DNA of 64,000 nucleotides from the NCBI RefSeq assembly GCF_002795805.1, contig NZ_CP018799.1, positions 288,501-352,500 of the forward strand. The letters run 5' to 3'. The DNA comes from Mariprofundus aestuarium (GTDB taxonomy: Bacteria > Pseudomonadota > Zetaproteobacteria > Mariprofundales > Mariprofundaceae). Positions within the stretch are counted from its first letter, which is position 1; each line of letters starts with the position of its first letter. A program made the position numbers and the translations under genes. Below are positions 46,460 through 55,679 of the stretch, one piece after another. A model generated the notes under the pieces. That model was not told the DNA's origin. It did no database searches and saw nothing but the letters and a program-made list of their open reading frames with translations.

Positions 46460-47437
46460 ATGCAGTTGATCAATCCACGTAATATTACCATCGAAGAAAA
46501 AGTAGCGGGTCGCTCTGCCAAGATCGAGATCGAGCCACTAGAGCGTGGTTATGGTACCACTATTGGTAACAGCCTGCGTCGCATGCTGCTCTCATCACTT
46601 CCTGGTGCAGCAGTCACTTCCATCATATTTGATGGTGTTACGCATGAGTACGATACCATTAAGGGTGTTCGTGAAGATGTCATGGACATCATCCTGACCA
46701 TGAAAGAGCTGGATATCCGTATGGAGAGCAACGGTGCCGCTAACATCTCTCTTGATGTTAAAGGCCCTTCGATTGTAACTGCTGCTGACATCCAGTGCCC
46801 TGCCGGTCTCATGGTTATGAACCCTGAACTGGTTCTTGCTCACCTGAATGAAGATGGTCATCTGAAGTGTGAAGCCAAGGTTGAGAAGGGTCGTGGTTAT
46901 GATCCGGCATCAGAAAGGGAAATTGACGAGCGTTCTGTAGGTTCACTGCTTGTTGATGCATCTTATTCTCCGATTCGTCGTGTTGCTACCCGTGTTGAGG
47001 GTGCTCGTGTTGGTCAGCGTACTGACTACGACAAACTGATCATGGAGATCGAAACCAACGGTTCCCTGACTCCTGAAGAGGCGATTAATGCAGCGGCTGC
47101 TATTCTTGAACAGCAACTTGCAGTGTTTGTTGATTTCTCTGCGACTGACCAGGGAGAGCCAGCTGAGGCTGCTGATGATGGCCTTGATGATCTTTTGGCA
47201 CAGCCTATTGAACACCTCGACCTATCAGTACGTTCCATGAACTGCCTGAAGTCGGATGATGTGTTCCGCGTAGGTGATCTGGTTCAGCGCAGCGAGCAGG
47301 AGATGCTTCGCACACCGAACTTTGGTCGCAAATCTCTTAATGAGATTAAAGAAGTACTTGAAAACATGGGCCTTGAACTGGGTATGAAGCTGGAAAACTG
47401 GCCACCCCAAGATGCCACTGAATCGCTAGATAGCTGA
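46460..47437 (+). CDS. rpoA: RNA polymerase alpha subunit
   Basis: 325 residues (E. coli 329). N-terminal dimerisation domain: EPLERGYGTTIGNSLRRMLLSSLPGAAVTSI. C-terminal domain contacting UP elements and activators: SVRSMNCLKSDDVFRVGDLVQRSEQEMLRTPNFGRKSLNEIKEVL in segments, with the Arg/Asn/Lys determinants present. The acidic linker is at about 230-250. Seventeen bp after rpsD. Confidence 0.98.
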   Translation: MQLINPRNITIEEKVAGRSAKIEIEPLERGYGTTIGNSLRRMLLSSLPGAAVTSIIFDGVTHEYDTIKGVREDVMDIILTMKELDIRMESNGAANISLDVKGPSIVTAADIQCPAGLMVMNPELVLAHLNEDGHLKCEAKVEKGRGYDPASEREIDERSVGSLLVDASYSPIRRVATRVEGARVGQRTDYDKLIMEIETNGSLTPEEAINAAAAILEQQLAVFVDFSATDQGEPAEAADDGLDDLLAQPIEHLDLSVRSMNCLKSDDVFRVGDLVQRSEQEMLRTPNFGRKSLNEIKEVLENMGLELGMKLENWPPQDATESLDS

Positions 47438-47471
47438 TTCGGATCGATAGATTTAAAAGAGGATACGAGAG

Positions 47472-47855
47472 ATGAGACATCGTAAACACCATGGTTCTTT
47501 GGGCCTTCCTACCGGACATCGTCGCGCGCTGCTGGCCAACCTGGCAACCGCGCTGCTGACACATGGCCGCATTGAAACAACTGAAGCTAAAGCACGCGCA
47601 CTGCGTCCATATGCAGAAAAGCTGATCACACTGGGTAAACGTGGCGATCTGCACGCTCGTCGTCAGGCGCTTTCAAAGCTTCGTTACCGTCCGATCGTTG
47701 ATCGTCTGTTCGGTGATGTTGCTACTGCATGCTCTGATCGTGTTGGTGGTTACACCCGCATTGTGAAGACCGGCTATCGTGCTGGTGATGCATCTCCAAT
47801 GGCAATCATTGAGTTGGTTGATTCCATCGAGACTACAGAGGTTGCTGAAGCTTAA
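47472..47855 (+). CDS. rplQ: 50S ribosomal protein L17
   Basis: 127 residues, as in E. coli. [67 protein letters not shown] in segments. Last gene of the ribosomal block, followed by an intrinsic terminator at 47879-47912. Confidence 0.98.
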   Translation: MRHRKHHGSLGLPTGHRRALLANLATALLTHGRIETTEAKARALRPYAEKLITLGKRGDLHARRQALSKLRYRPIVDRLFGDVATACSDRVGGYTRIVKTGYRAGDASPMAIIELVDSIETTEVAEA

Positions 47856-47878
47856 GCTTCGCTCCGCTTCCATGAATT

Positions 47879-47912
47879 AAAAAAGGCCCCGCTTATCGGG
47901 GCCTTTTTTTTT
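47879..47912 (+). terminator. Strong terminator ending the ribosomal protein block
   Basis: GGCCCC (47885-47890) pairs with GGGGCC (47898-47903) around a 7-nt loop, flanked by an A-run before and nine T after. The symmetry means it could act on both strands. Confidence 0.95.
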
Positions 47913-47997
47913 CTACTCAAAACAGACTGCAATATTTTTGAGAACCGTGACATTTCCCATACCCCTATCCCGCCAGTGCACTGCCCAGTTCAAATTC

Positions 47998-48006
47998 TGC
48001 TATAAT
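47998..48006 (+). promoter_or_regulatory. Extended -10 promoter of the diguanylate cyclase gene
   Basis: TG-N-TATAAT at 47998-48006 with a perfect -10 hexamer and no good -35 at 16-18 nt, the layout of extended -10 promoters. It lies 70 bp before the ATG at 48076 and after the rplQ terminator. Confidence 0.6.
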
Positions 48007-48075
48007 AAATAACGGTTATAGAGATGGTTCCTTACTCCCATCTTTCAGGCAACAATATTTCAGGGGTTTTGATAT

Positions 48076-50010
48076 ATGGCCAACCGTTCAAGGTGGTTCA
48101 GAAGCAGTAGAATTATATACGGCATCATTACTCTGCTTCTGTTAATCATGGTTGCCTCTCTGCTGATGGTAGCAAGGGCAGGCGGCGATATGTCCAAGCA
48201 GCATGTGAGCCTGATTCATGCGATCGAAGAGATAGAGAGTGAGAGCAGCCAGTCTCACCTCTGGCTAGAGGAGTTGCTTCAGGGGGACCACACTGTACCA
48301 GAGGAGAAAGTATTGGCCCACCTGGGGCAGGCAGAGATGCTTGCAGATGCCCTGCTCAATGGCGGCCATGATTACACGGGCACCATTAATGCTGTTAATA
48401 GTCCGAACCTGCAGCATCACATAAGAAAAATTATAACAGAACTTCAGAGTATAAGGTCAATTTCTGAGCAGCGGATCAGGAGTAGTGGAGATAACAGAAT
48501 CGGAAGCGACATTGATCAGAAGTTCGATGCAACTTTCGAAAGACTGCTTGAAGAGATGCAACTCTTTGAACTGGAGCTTCTGAAACTGGTTGTAAATGAC
48601 CAGTGGTGGTTCACGTTTATACTTAATCTTTCCATTCTATTGACAGTGATTGCGATGGTCGCAATTGGTTCATTGGCATGGAAGCATGAGTCACAGAAGC
48701 TTCACTATCTGCATTCATTGAAAAGTAGCGAGAAACGACTCAACTACCTGATCAGTTCCACACCTGCTGTAATTTACAGTAGCAAAGCAAGCGGGGATTT
48801 CGGGGCGACCTTTATCAGTGAAAATGTTCACCGGCTGACCGGATATAGTCCTAGTCACTTTATAGGCGATTCTGCATTTTGGCTGAACCATGTTCACCCT
48901 GATGACAGGGAAAGAGTCACTGCTGAACTCTCCAGACTGTTTGATCAGGACAGTATTAGCTATGAATACAGGTTCCAGAACAGTGAGGGTAATTACCTCT
49001 GGATGCAGGATACGGCGAAACTGAATCAGGACAAGAACGGTGAACCACTGGAGATAACCGGCTCCTGGATTGATATCAGCGAGCGCAAGAAAGTCGAAGA
49101 GGTGATGAGGCTTCAGAGCATGATCACCCAGAATATTGCCGAGGGTATAAATCTGGTGCGCGCCGGGGATGGTATCCTTGTCTATGCTAATGAGCAGTTT
49201 GAGCAGATGTGCGGCTATGAGCCGGGGGAAATGGTAGGAAAAAACATATCCATCGTGAATGCACCGAACGGCAAGGACCCGGAAGAGTTTGCAGCAGAGG
49301 TAACAGCTGCTTTGGAGAGCAATGGGCACTGGAGTGGTGAACTTCAGAACATCAGGAAGGATGGCTCCACCTTCTGGACCTACTCTTCTGTTGTGGCCTT
49401 TGATCATGGTGAATATGGAAAGGTATACCTTGGTGCTCAGAGGGATATCACAAAGCGCAAGAAGATTGAGGATGAGCTTCTCAGGGCGAAAGAGAAGCTG
49501 GAGAAGCTCTCATATCTGGACGGGCTGACCTCGATCGCCAACAGGCGAATGCTTGACCTGATGCTCCACAGGGAATGGGGCAGAGGTATGCGCGAGAAGA
49601 AGCCGGTTTCCCTTATTATGATCGATATCGACCTGTTCAAGCAGTATAACGACCTGCATGGCCACATTCGAGGTGACGAGTGCCTTAAGAGCATTGCTCA
49701 TCAACTCTCCAAGGTATCGAGGCGCGCATCGGATATATGCACACGTTATGGTGGCGAGGAGTTTGCACTGTTGCTCCCCAATACGGATGCAGAACAGGCC
49801 CATCGCCTGGCTGAGAGTTGCAGGCAAAAGGTGATAGATCTGAATATCCCGCATGAATCTTCAACCGTTTCCGAGTTCGCCACCATCAGTGCAGGGGTTT
49901 CGACAGCTATGCCTTCTGGTGGGCTCCCCCCCGCATCACTGATCGAGGCTGCTGATGCAGCACTCTACCGTGCAAAAAATGGTGGCCGTAACAGGGTTGA
50001 GAGCAGCTGA
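48076..50010 (+). CDS. Membrane diguanylate cyclase with two PAS domains
   Basis: 644 residues. TM1 about 14-34, a periplasmic helical domain about 35-175, TM2 about 180-202, PAS1 about 225-340 with its PAC end GEPLEITGSWIDISERKK, PAS2 about 350-460, and GGDEF about 480-640. The catalytic motif is GGEEF at 559-563, with the allosteric I-site Arg550-x-x-Asp553 five residues before it. Predicted to make c-di-GMP with product inhibition. The counterpart HD-GYP enzymes lie elsewhere in the window. Confidence 0.94.
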   Translation: MANRSRWFRSSRIIYGIITLLLLIMVASLLMVARAGGDMSKQHVSLIHAIEEIESESSQSHLWLEELLQGDHTVPEEKVLAHLGQAEMLADALLNGGHDYTGTINAVNSPNLQHHIRKIITELQSIRSISEQRIRSSGDNRIGSDIDQKFDATFERLLEEMQLFELELLKLVVNDQWWFTFILNLSILLTVIAMVAIGSLAWKHESQKLHYLHSLKSSEKRLNYLISSTPAVIYSSKASGDFGATFISENVHRLTGYSPSHFIGDSAFWLNHVHPDDRERVTAELSRLFDQDSISYEYRFQNSEGNYLWMQDTAKLNQDKNGEPLEITGSWIDISERKKVEEVMRLQSMITQNIAEGINLVRAGDGILVYANEQFEQMCGYEPGEMVGKNISIVNAPNGKDPEEFAAEVTAALESNGHWSGELQNIRKDGSTFWTYSSVVAFDHGEYGKVYLGAQRDITKRKKIEDELLRAKEKLEKLSYLDGLTSIANRRMLDLMLHREWGRGMREKKPVSLIMIDIDLFKQYNDLHGHIRGDECLKSIAHQLSKVSRRASDICTRYGGEEFALLLPNTDAEQAHRLAESCRQKVIDLNIPHESSTVSEFATISAGVSTAMPSGGLPPASLIEAADAALYRAKNGGRNRVESS

Positions 50011-50094
50011 GGAGGCAGAGGGTTGCTCTGTTTATGGCTGCCGGATGCAGCTCGTATGCAGAGTGCGTGAGCTGTGTATGCAAACAGATTGCGG

Positions 50095-50643
50095 TCAGTC
50101 GTTCTCGTCGGCTTGCGAATCCTTAAGGTATGGAACAAGGAAGAGGCTCTGGGCGATGATGAAGAGGAAGGTCAGCCCCATGAGGCCGAATAGTTTGAAG
50201 TTCACCCACGTGTCTGTATCAAACGAGAAGGCGACATAGATATTCAGGGCTCCGAGGACGATAAAGAAGATGGCCCAAGCGATGTTCAGCTTCAGCCAAA
50301 CCATACGCGGAAGTGTTAAGTTGCCGCCCATCATACGCTCGATAATGGTCTTCTCTCCGATAAACTGCGAGCCGATAAACACAACGGAAAAGAGCCAGTT
50401 GATTGCTGTCGGTTTCCACTTGATGAAGGTTTCATCCTGTAGCGCAATGGTCAGTCCGCCGAACAGGGCAATCAGAGCAAACGTAATGACATGGGTTTTC
50501 TCAAACGATCCCTTAATCACGCGGTGGCCAACGGTCTGGATAAATGAGGCGGCAATCAGCACGCCGGTAGCCAGATAGATATCATACATCTTGTAGACGA
50601 TGAAGAAGAGCAGTACTGGTAAAAAGTCAAAAAACATTTTCAT
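50095..50643 (-). CDS. yciB: Inner membrane septation protein YciB (IspZ)
   Basis: 182 residues from ATG 50643 (MKMFFDFLPVLLFF); the longer frame has 12 extra unrelated residues. About five membrane helices and the blocks LPVLLFFIVYKMYDIYLAT, FIKWKPTAINWLFSVVF, GGNLTLPRMVWLKLNIAWAIFF and WVNFKLFGLMGLTF are typical of YciB, an integral membrane protein tied to cell division and envelope integrity. Convergent with the diguanylate cyclase gene. The ribosome site is weak. Confidence 0.93.
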   Translation of the reverse strand: MKMFFDFLPVLLFFIVYKMYDIYLATGVLIAASFIQTVGHRVIKGSFEKTHVITFALIALFGGLTIALQDETFIKWKPTAINWLFSVVFIGSQFIGEKTIIERMMGGNLTLPRMVWLKLNIAWAIFFIVLGALNIYVAFSFDTDTWVNFKLFGLMGLTFLFIIAQSLFLVPYLKDSQADEND

Positions 50644-50723
50644 AAGCTGAATCCGACCACAGCCGGGAGTGATTGCCAAGTGCAGGGTTTGCAGTTACGG
50701 CATAAACAATGATACTTTAGAGC

Positions 50724-51887
50724 ATGAGTTACCTCGGTCATATCATGAAGTTAAGTATATCTGCACTTCTGGCTCTGCTTCTCGCCTCCTGCACGGTAAA
50801 AACCGATCAGCAGATCATTCAGGACCTGTGGTCAGTCTGGGAGAAGAGCGAGGTGCTTTCTCAGGATGATTTTCCTGGTGCGGTTCCGCTTCTTCTCGTG
50901 CATGGATGGAATGGAGGGGAGTTTACATGGCCTGTTCCTGAGCGGCTGATTGCACTGGAGCAGAAGCTTCAACGGGATATCATCCTGTTTACCTACCGTA
51001 CTGGGATACTGGCTAACCGTTACCCTCCGATAGAAGTGCTCGAAGAGCAGCTCGATCGTTATCTTGCGCCATACCCCGAGGTGGATGTCGTCGCCCATAG
51101 CATGGGCGGCTTGCTCGTACGCCAGTATCTTTCCCATCATAATAATCACCCTGTTCGGCGGGTTGTATTCTTGGCCACCCCCCATTTTGGAACCAATATA
51201 GCAAAGGTGCTGGTCAGTCTTGGAAGTATCGGGGCCGAGGGGAATATTCAGGCCACGGAGATTAAGCCCGGCAGTGACTTTCTCTGGCAGTTGAACGCAC
51301 TTTCAGGAAGCGAACTCGACGGTATCGATGTACTTAATGTTTATTCCGCCGAAAAAACGATTCTAGAGACCGACCTAGTGGTGTCGCCTTCCTCCGCCCA
51401 CCTTCCATGGGTACACAATGCAGTGCTGAAGGGTAATCACCAGGCCTTGGCAAAACGCTTTGATGAAAGCGCCGAGGTGGTTGATTTTCTAGCAAGCGGC
51501 TTGTTGCCTCCAGCACAGCCAGCACCAGCAATAAGGGATGCCTGGTTGCGCTTCAAAATGGATGGGGCGATAACAGAGCTCTCTGATGCCAACTTCAAAT
51601 CCTTTAGTTCGCGTGGGTTGCCTAATAGGAATTACGACCTCTGCTGTAAACGCAGGTCAGGCTTACACAGCAGGGCAGGCTTCTTCACTGTCATTCTCGA
51701 GGATCTGGAAGCGGATAACTATTATGCGTTTATGCCATATGGCGGAAAGAAACCACTTTTGATCAAGGCCAGTGAGTTGATGAGATCCGAAGAGCCGGTG
51801 TCAATGCGGCTGTTTGATCTGGATGTCAGTGATAACCCAGCAAAGGAAGGTGAAGGGGTGCTTCAGCCGGCAGCCGGCATGCCCTGA
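50724..51887 (+). CDS. Alpha/beta-hydrolase lipoprotein, lipase/PGAP1-like
   Basis: 387 residues with a lipoprotein signal (ALLALLLASC, lipidated Cys23 counting from ATG 50724; ATG 50745 is an equally good start). The hydrolase core has the oxyanion region LLLVHGWNGGEFTWP, nucleophile elbow VAHSMGGLLVRQYL and VVFLATPHFGTN. A C-terminal region beyond about 260 is of unknown fold. Predicted membrane-anchored esterase or lipase in the periplasmic space; substrate unknown. Divergent from yciB. Confidence 0.85.
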   Translation: MSYLGHIMKLSISALLALLLASCTVKTDQQIIQDLWSVWEKSEVLSQDDFPGAVPLLLVHGWNGGEFTWPVPERLIALEQKLQRDIILFTYRTGILANRYPPIEVLEEQLDRYLAPYPEVDVVAHSMGGLLVRQYLSHHNNHPVRRVVFLATPHFGTNIAKVLVSLGSIGAEGNIQATEIKPGSDFLWQLNALSGSELDGIDVLNVYSAEKTILETDLVVSPSSAHLPWVHNAVLKGNHQALAKRFDESAEVVDFLASGLLPPAQPAPAIRDAWLRFKMDGAITELSDANFKSFSSRGLPNRNYDLCCKRRSGLHSRAGFFTVILEDLEADNYYAFMPYGGKKPLLIKASELMRSEEPVSMRLFDLDVSDNPAKEGEGVLQPAAGMP

Positions 51888-51896
51888 GGCGATAAG

Positions 51897-51923
51897 CTGT
51901 CTGCCTGCACGTTTGTCAGACAG
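51897..51923. terminator. Inverted repeat between convergent hydrolase and MscS genes
   Basis: CTGTCTG (51897-51903) and CAGACAG (51917-51923) are perfect complements with a 13-nt loop, in the 54-bp gap between two convergent genes. No T-run is present, so termination is likely but unproven. Confidence 0.45.
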
Positions 51924-51941
51924 ACGCCGGCCTAATGCTGA

Positions 51942-53030
51942 CTAAGCACTCTCCTTCTCGATATGCAGCGTGCGTGTTGGGAAGGCAAAGCCAAGTTCAA
52001 GAGACTCCAACAGCGCCATGATCTGCAGGTTTACCTCCTGACGTACCTGCAGGTATTCATCCCACACCTTGCTGGCCGAGAAGTAATAGAGAAAAATGGA
52101 GAGTGATGAATCTTCAAATTCATCGAATTTAACAAGCTTGTAACTCTGATCGACCCCCGGGTGATTCAGCAGGATCTTCTCAATCCCTGTAATTGCCGCA
52201 TTCATCTGAGTCGGTGTTGTGTCGTAGGTCAGGCCAATGCGCATTTTGATGCGGCGTACACTGCGTGCATCGATATTATCGATAACCATATTGGCAAGTG
52301 ATGAATTGGGGACATTGACCAGTGTTTTTTCAAAAGTGCGGATTTTGGTGGAACGGAAGCCGATCTCTTCGACCACGCCTTCAAATTCAGATGTTTTAAT
52401 CCAGTCGCCAACGGTAAACGGGCGGTCTACCAGAATCATAATTGAACCGAAGACATTGGCGATGGTGTCCTTGGCGGCCATGGCAATAGCGATGCCGCCG
52501 ATACCAAGCGAGGCTAGAAGGCCTGAAATGGAATAACCCATGTTCTGAGCCACAACCAGCAGACCGGTCAGTACCAGAAAAATTTTCATTGTTTTGGCAA
52601 TAAACGGGACCAGTTGATCATCCATGGCTGATTCGGTTTCCTTGGCGCGGGCGGAAAAATAGGCCGATAGCCCTTCAATCAGGCGCCAGAGGAACCAGAT
52701 TGCAACCATAATAGAGAGGATGCGCCCGGCACTGTCTGCAATGGCGACGAGAGGAAATGTTTCTGCTGGTGGGTTTAAGAGGTGCACGGCAAGCAAAATG
52801 CCGATCACGTAAACCAGCAGTCCGGCCGGGCGCTCTGCGGCATTCAACAGTACATCATCCAGTTTAGTTTTGGTGCGCGAGGCAAGTTTCTGGCTGATAG
52901 TGTGAAAGGATGAGAGCACGACCGTTCGTGCGACCACAGTGACGAACAGCATGCCTCCTGCGATAATCCAACGGGTCAGAGGGATATCCAGAAACAGGGT
53001 GTCTGATAACTGAGTCCATATCGCTTGCAT
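51942..53030 (-). CDS. Small-conductance mechanosensitive channel, MscS family
   Basis: 362 residues. About four to five membrane helices, the pore helix Gly/Ala pattern in GLLASLGIGGIAIAMAAKDTIANVFGSIMILVDRPFTVGDWI, then the cytoplasmic beta domain (GVVEEIGFRSTKIRTFEKTLVNVPNSSLAN) and a C-terminal alpha/beta part. Longer at the N-terminus than E. coli MscS (286). Releases solutes under hypo-osmotic stress. GGGAGG lies about 8 nt before the ATG. Confidence 0.93.
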   Translation of the reverse strand: MQAIWTQLSDTLFLDIPLTRWIIAGGMLFVTVVARTVVLSSFHTISQKLASRTKTKLDDVLLNAAERPAGLLVYVIGILLAVHLLNPPAETFPLVAIADSAGRILSIMVAIWFLWRLIEGLSAYFSARAKETESAMDDQLVPFIAKTMKIFLVLTGLLVVAQNMGYSISGLLASLGIGGIAIAMAAKDTIANVFGSIMILVDRPFTVGDWIKTSEFEGVVEEIGFRSTKIRTFEKTLVNVPNSSLANMVIDNIDARSVRRIKMRIGLTYDTTPTQMNAAITGIEKILLNHPGVDQSYKLVKFDEFEDSSLSIFLYYFSASKVWDEYLQVRQEVNLQIMALLESLELGFAFPTRTLHIEKESA

Positions 53031-53191
53031 GCATGCCTCCCTTTATTGCCTAATGCCAATTATAGCTGAAAAACCGATATGTCACACGATGGATGCGGCA
53101 ATTGCCATTGCTGCTGGCAGGGGCTCTTTTTCATCTTTGTTTCATCAAGGCTTCCATAACATCGGGGCATAGATTGCCTGCTGGAGATGAT

Positions 53192-53767
53192 ATGAAAAAA
53201 CTATGGATACTGCTTTTTATGCTGCTACCTGCCACAGCGTGGGCCGGAGAGTGGACACTGGATGGAAGCGGTTCGGATATAAATTTTGTTTCGCTGAAAA
53301 AAGGAGCGGTGGCTGAAGTGCATCACTTCACCAGGCTGAGCGGTTCAGTCAAAGGCAAGAGTGCAATGGTTGCAATTGATCTGGCATCTGTTGAAAGCGG
53401 CATAGACATTCGCAATAAGCGCATGAAGTCGATGTTGTTTGAAGTGGGGCGATTTGCATCGGCTGCGATTACTGCAGATCTCGCCACCATTGATTTCCAT
53501 GCATTAAAGGCTGGCGAGTCACTGACCACAGCGGTTCCTGTAGTGCTTGACCTGCACGGCGTAAGTAAGGAGTTCTCTGTACTGCTTAGCGTGACTACAC
53601 TGGCGGGTGATAAGCTGCTGGTTAGCAGCAGAGAGCCTGTCATTGTAAAGGCATCCGATTTCGGATTGGCTGGAGGCATTGAGGCATTGCGTGAGGTAGC
53701 CAAGCTGCCGAGCATTGCCCAGGCGGTGCCAGTTTCATTTCATCTGCAGTTCATCCGGCGGAGGTAA
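53192..53767 (+). CDS. YceI-like periplasmic protein
   Basis: 191 residues from ATG 53192, which has GGAG 6 nt upstream; the longer frame adds 33 residues. Signal peptide MKKLWILLFMLLPATAWA. The mature part has the YceI layout: WTLDGSGSDINFVSLKKGAVAEVHHF, GIDIRNKRMKSMLFEV and VPVVLDLHGVSKEF. YceI proteins are lipocalin-like and bind isoprenoid-type lipids; the ligand here is unknown. Confidence 0.88.
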   Translation: MKKLWILLFMLLPATAWAGEWTLDGSGSDINFVSLKKGAVAEVHHFTRLSGSVKGKSAMVAIDLASVESGIDIRNKRMKSMLFEVGRFASAAITADLATIDFHALKAGESLTTAVPVVLDLHGVSKEFSVLLSVTTLAGDKLLVSSREPVIVKASDFGLAGGIEALREVAKLPSIAQAVPVSFHLQFIRRR

Positions 53768-53831
53768 ACTCACGAGTTGTTTTTGCGCTCGGATAGCAGC
53801 AGAAAGCCAAGCCTTCCATATGCTTATAATA

Positions 53832-53860
53832 TTGACGTGTTTGGCACAGTTTTCTATCCT
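53832..53860 (+). promoter_or_regulatory. Promoter of the 96-residue orphan gene
   Basis: TTGACG at 53832-53837, 17-nt spacer, TATCCT at 53855-53860. It places transcription start about 25 nt before the ATG at 53890. The discriminator is not C/G-rich, unlike the ribosomal promoters. Confidence 0.55.
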
Positions 53861-53889
53861 GTAGTGGTTAATTAGACAGGAGGTTCATT

Positions 53890-54180
53890 ATGGGTGTTCA
53901 TCTATTGCAGACGATGATTGACGATCACGCAGAGATGACCTGCCTGATTGGCAGGCCTGTACGCTATCTTGAGGAAGCGTATGAGGTGACCGACCTGCTC
54001 CATGATGAGGGGCTGCTGATTCTCTCCGCCGATGTCGCATGTGATGTGCAGGAGGACAGTTTTGGCCGTGCCCGTCGCCTTGTTCCCAGGCGCCACAACC
54101 TGAAGTTTCGTGATGCAGAAGGTAGGCCGACCAGCATCTGGGATGATCTCGCCTTTCTCGACGGGCCACTGATTCGCTGA
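53890..54180 (+). CDS. Hypothetical protein, 96 residues
   Basis: A real gene by its GGAGG ribosome site 6 nt before the ATG, its own promoter and proteobacterial codon use. The protein is soluble and acidic in its first 60 residues, with a basic patch GRARRLVPRRHNLKFR at about 60-75. No signal peptide, membrane helix or recognised domain. Likely cytosolic; function unknown. Confidence 0.7.
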   Translation: MGVHLLQTMIDDHAEMTCLIGRPVRYLEEAYEVTDLLHDEGLLILSADVACDVQEDSFGRARRLVPRRHNLKFRDAEGRPTSIWDDLAFLDGPLIR

Positions 54181-54288
54181 ACAGTATAAGTCCTGATATT
54201 TCACTGTTGAATTGATGGCTGGCTTCCGGGTCAGAAATGCTGAATATCCCCTGTCTGGATAAATGGCTTGTGGCTGCGAACAAACCGG

Positions 54289-54310
54289 CAGACTGTTTAA
54301 ACAGGGTCTG
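54289..54310. repeat. Palindrome upstream of ampG
   Basis: CTGTTTAAACAG at 54293-54304 is a perfect 12-bp palindrome, extended by CAGA (54289-54292) and TCTG (54307-54310) with two unpaired G. It lies about 75 bp before ampG, in a 203-bp gap without genes, and could be an operator or a hairpin. Confidence 0.4.
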
Positions 54311-54383
54311 AATAGAGTATTCAATTTTTCTGATCGTTCGAGTGTTTTGTGCTCGGGTATATAAGAGGGGCATCAAATAATCC

Positions 54384-55646
54384 ATGAGCGTTTTTCAACA
54401 GCTGATCGACCGCAAAATGCTCATATGCATCTTTACAGGCTTCGCCTCCGGCCTGCCACTCTATCTTCTGATCAACCTGCTGCCAGCATGGCTGAGAAGC
54501 GAGCAGGTGGATCTGGCTACGATCGGCCTGTTTTCGCTGATCCAGTTCCCCTACACCTGGAAGTTCCTCTGGTCGCCTCTTCTGGATCGCTATGCTGTGC
54601 CGCTGCTGGGGCGCCGGCGTGGATGGATGTTGATTACCCAGACCTTGCTGCTGATCGTGATTGCCATGATGGGGGGCTTTTCACCGCAGACTGAGCTGAC
54701 GATGATTGTACTCTTTGCAACGCTGCTCGCCTTTCTCTCTGCCACGCAGGATATCGCACTGGATGCATACCGCCGCGAAATCCTCTCTGATCTACAGCTG
54801 GGGCTGGGCAACTCGGTGCATATCAATGCCTACCGGGTGGCTGGGCTGGTTCCCGGTTCACTCTCCCTGATCCTGGCTGATCATTTGGCCTGGAGTACGG
54901 TGTTCATGATCACAGCGCTGTTTATGCTGCCGGGCATGGTGATGACGCTGCTGGTCAAGGAGCCCGATATTGCGGTCGTGCCGAAAACACTCAGGCAGGC
55001 TGTGGCCGAACCGTTTCACGAATTCATTGGCCGTGCAGGCTGGCAGAGTGCATTGACAGTGCTTGCCTTCATCTTTCTCTACAAGCTCGGTGACAGCATG
55101 TGTACGGCTCTTGCTACGCCGTTTTATCTCGACATGGGCTACTCAAAAACCGCTATCGGTTTGATTGCCAAGAATGCCGGTCTCTGGCCCGCAGTGATCG
55201 GTGGCCTGCTGGGTGGGCTGTGGATGGTGAAAATCGGCATCAACAGGGCTCTGTGGGTGTTCGGCTTTGTACAGCTGGGTACGATTTTCGGATTCGCATG
55301 GCTGGCCTCGCTGGGGGTGCAGGAGACGATAGGCGCTGTTGAGCTGACAAGTCTGGCTATTGTCATCGGCATGGAGGCATTCGGTGTCGGTGTGGGAACG
55401 GCGGCCTTTGTCGCTTATATTGCCCGCTCTACACATCCTGCCTATACGGCGACCCAGTTTGCCCTGTTTACCAGTCTTGCCGCGGTACCGCGCACATTTA
55501 TCAATGCCGGTGTCGGCTGGCTGGTTGAGGCGTATGGCTGGACCGATTTTTTCCTGCTCTGTGCGCTGCTCGCCGTGCCCGGCATGCTGCTGCTGTTCAA
55601 GGTTGCTCCCTGGCATGGTGAGAACAGGGCGCTGGCTAATGATTGA
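54384..55646 (+). CDS. ampG: AmpG-type muropeptide permease (MFS)
   Basis: 420 residues, about 12 membrane helices. AmpG-specific blocks: FTGFASGLPLYLLINLLPAWL, LIQFPYTWKFLWSPLLDRY, GRRRGWMLITQTLL and FLSATQDIALDAYRREIL. Imports GlcNAc-anhydroMurNAc peptides from the periplasm for recycling. Followed 33 bp later by mltA, which makes these substrates, and near anmK, which uses the anhydroMurNAc. Confidence 0.92.
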   Translation: MSVFQQLIDRKMLICIFTGFASGLPLYLLINLLPAWLRSEQVDLATIGLFSLIQFPYTWKFLWSPLLDRYAVPLLGRRRGWMLITQTLLLIVIAMMGGFSPQTELTMIVLFATLLAFLSATQDIALDAYRREILSDLQLGLGNSVHINAYRVAGLVPGSLSLILADHLAWSTVFMITALFMLPGMVMTLLVKEPDIAVVPKTLRQAVAEPFHEFIGRAGWQSALTVLAFIFLYKLGDSMCTALATPFYLDMGYSKTAIGLIAKNAGLWPAVIGGLLGGLWMVKIGINRALWVFGFVQLGTIFGFAWLASLGVQETIGAVELTSLAIVIGMEAFGVGVGTAAFVAYIARSTHPAYTATQFALFTSLAAVPRTFINAGVGWLVEAYGWTDFFLLCALLAVPGMLLLFKVAPWHGENRALAND

Positions 55647-55679
55647 GTCTGCGGGACACCCTGTGTCAGTGTTGCGGCT

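Noticed and set aside
53888..54385. 165-codon minus-strand frame over the orphan gene
   Set aside because: The plus-strand frame has a promoter and GGAGG, while this one has neither and is of low-quality composition.
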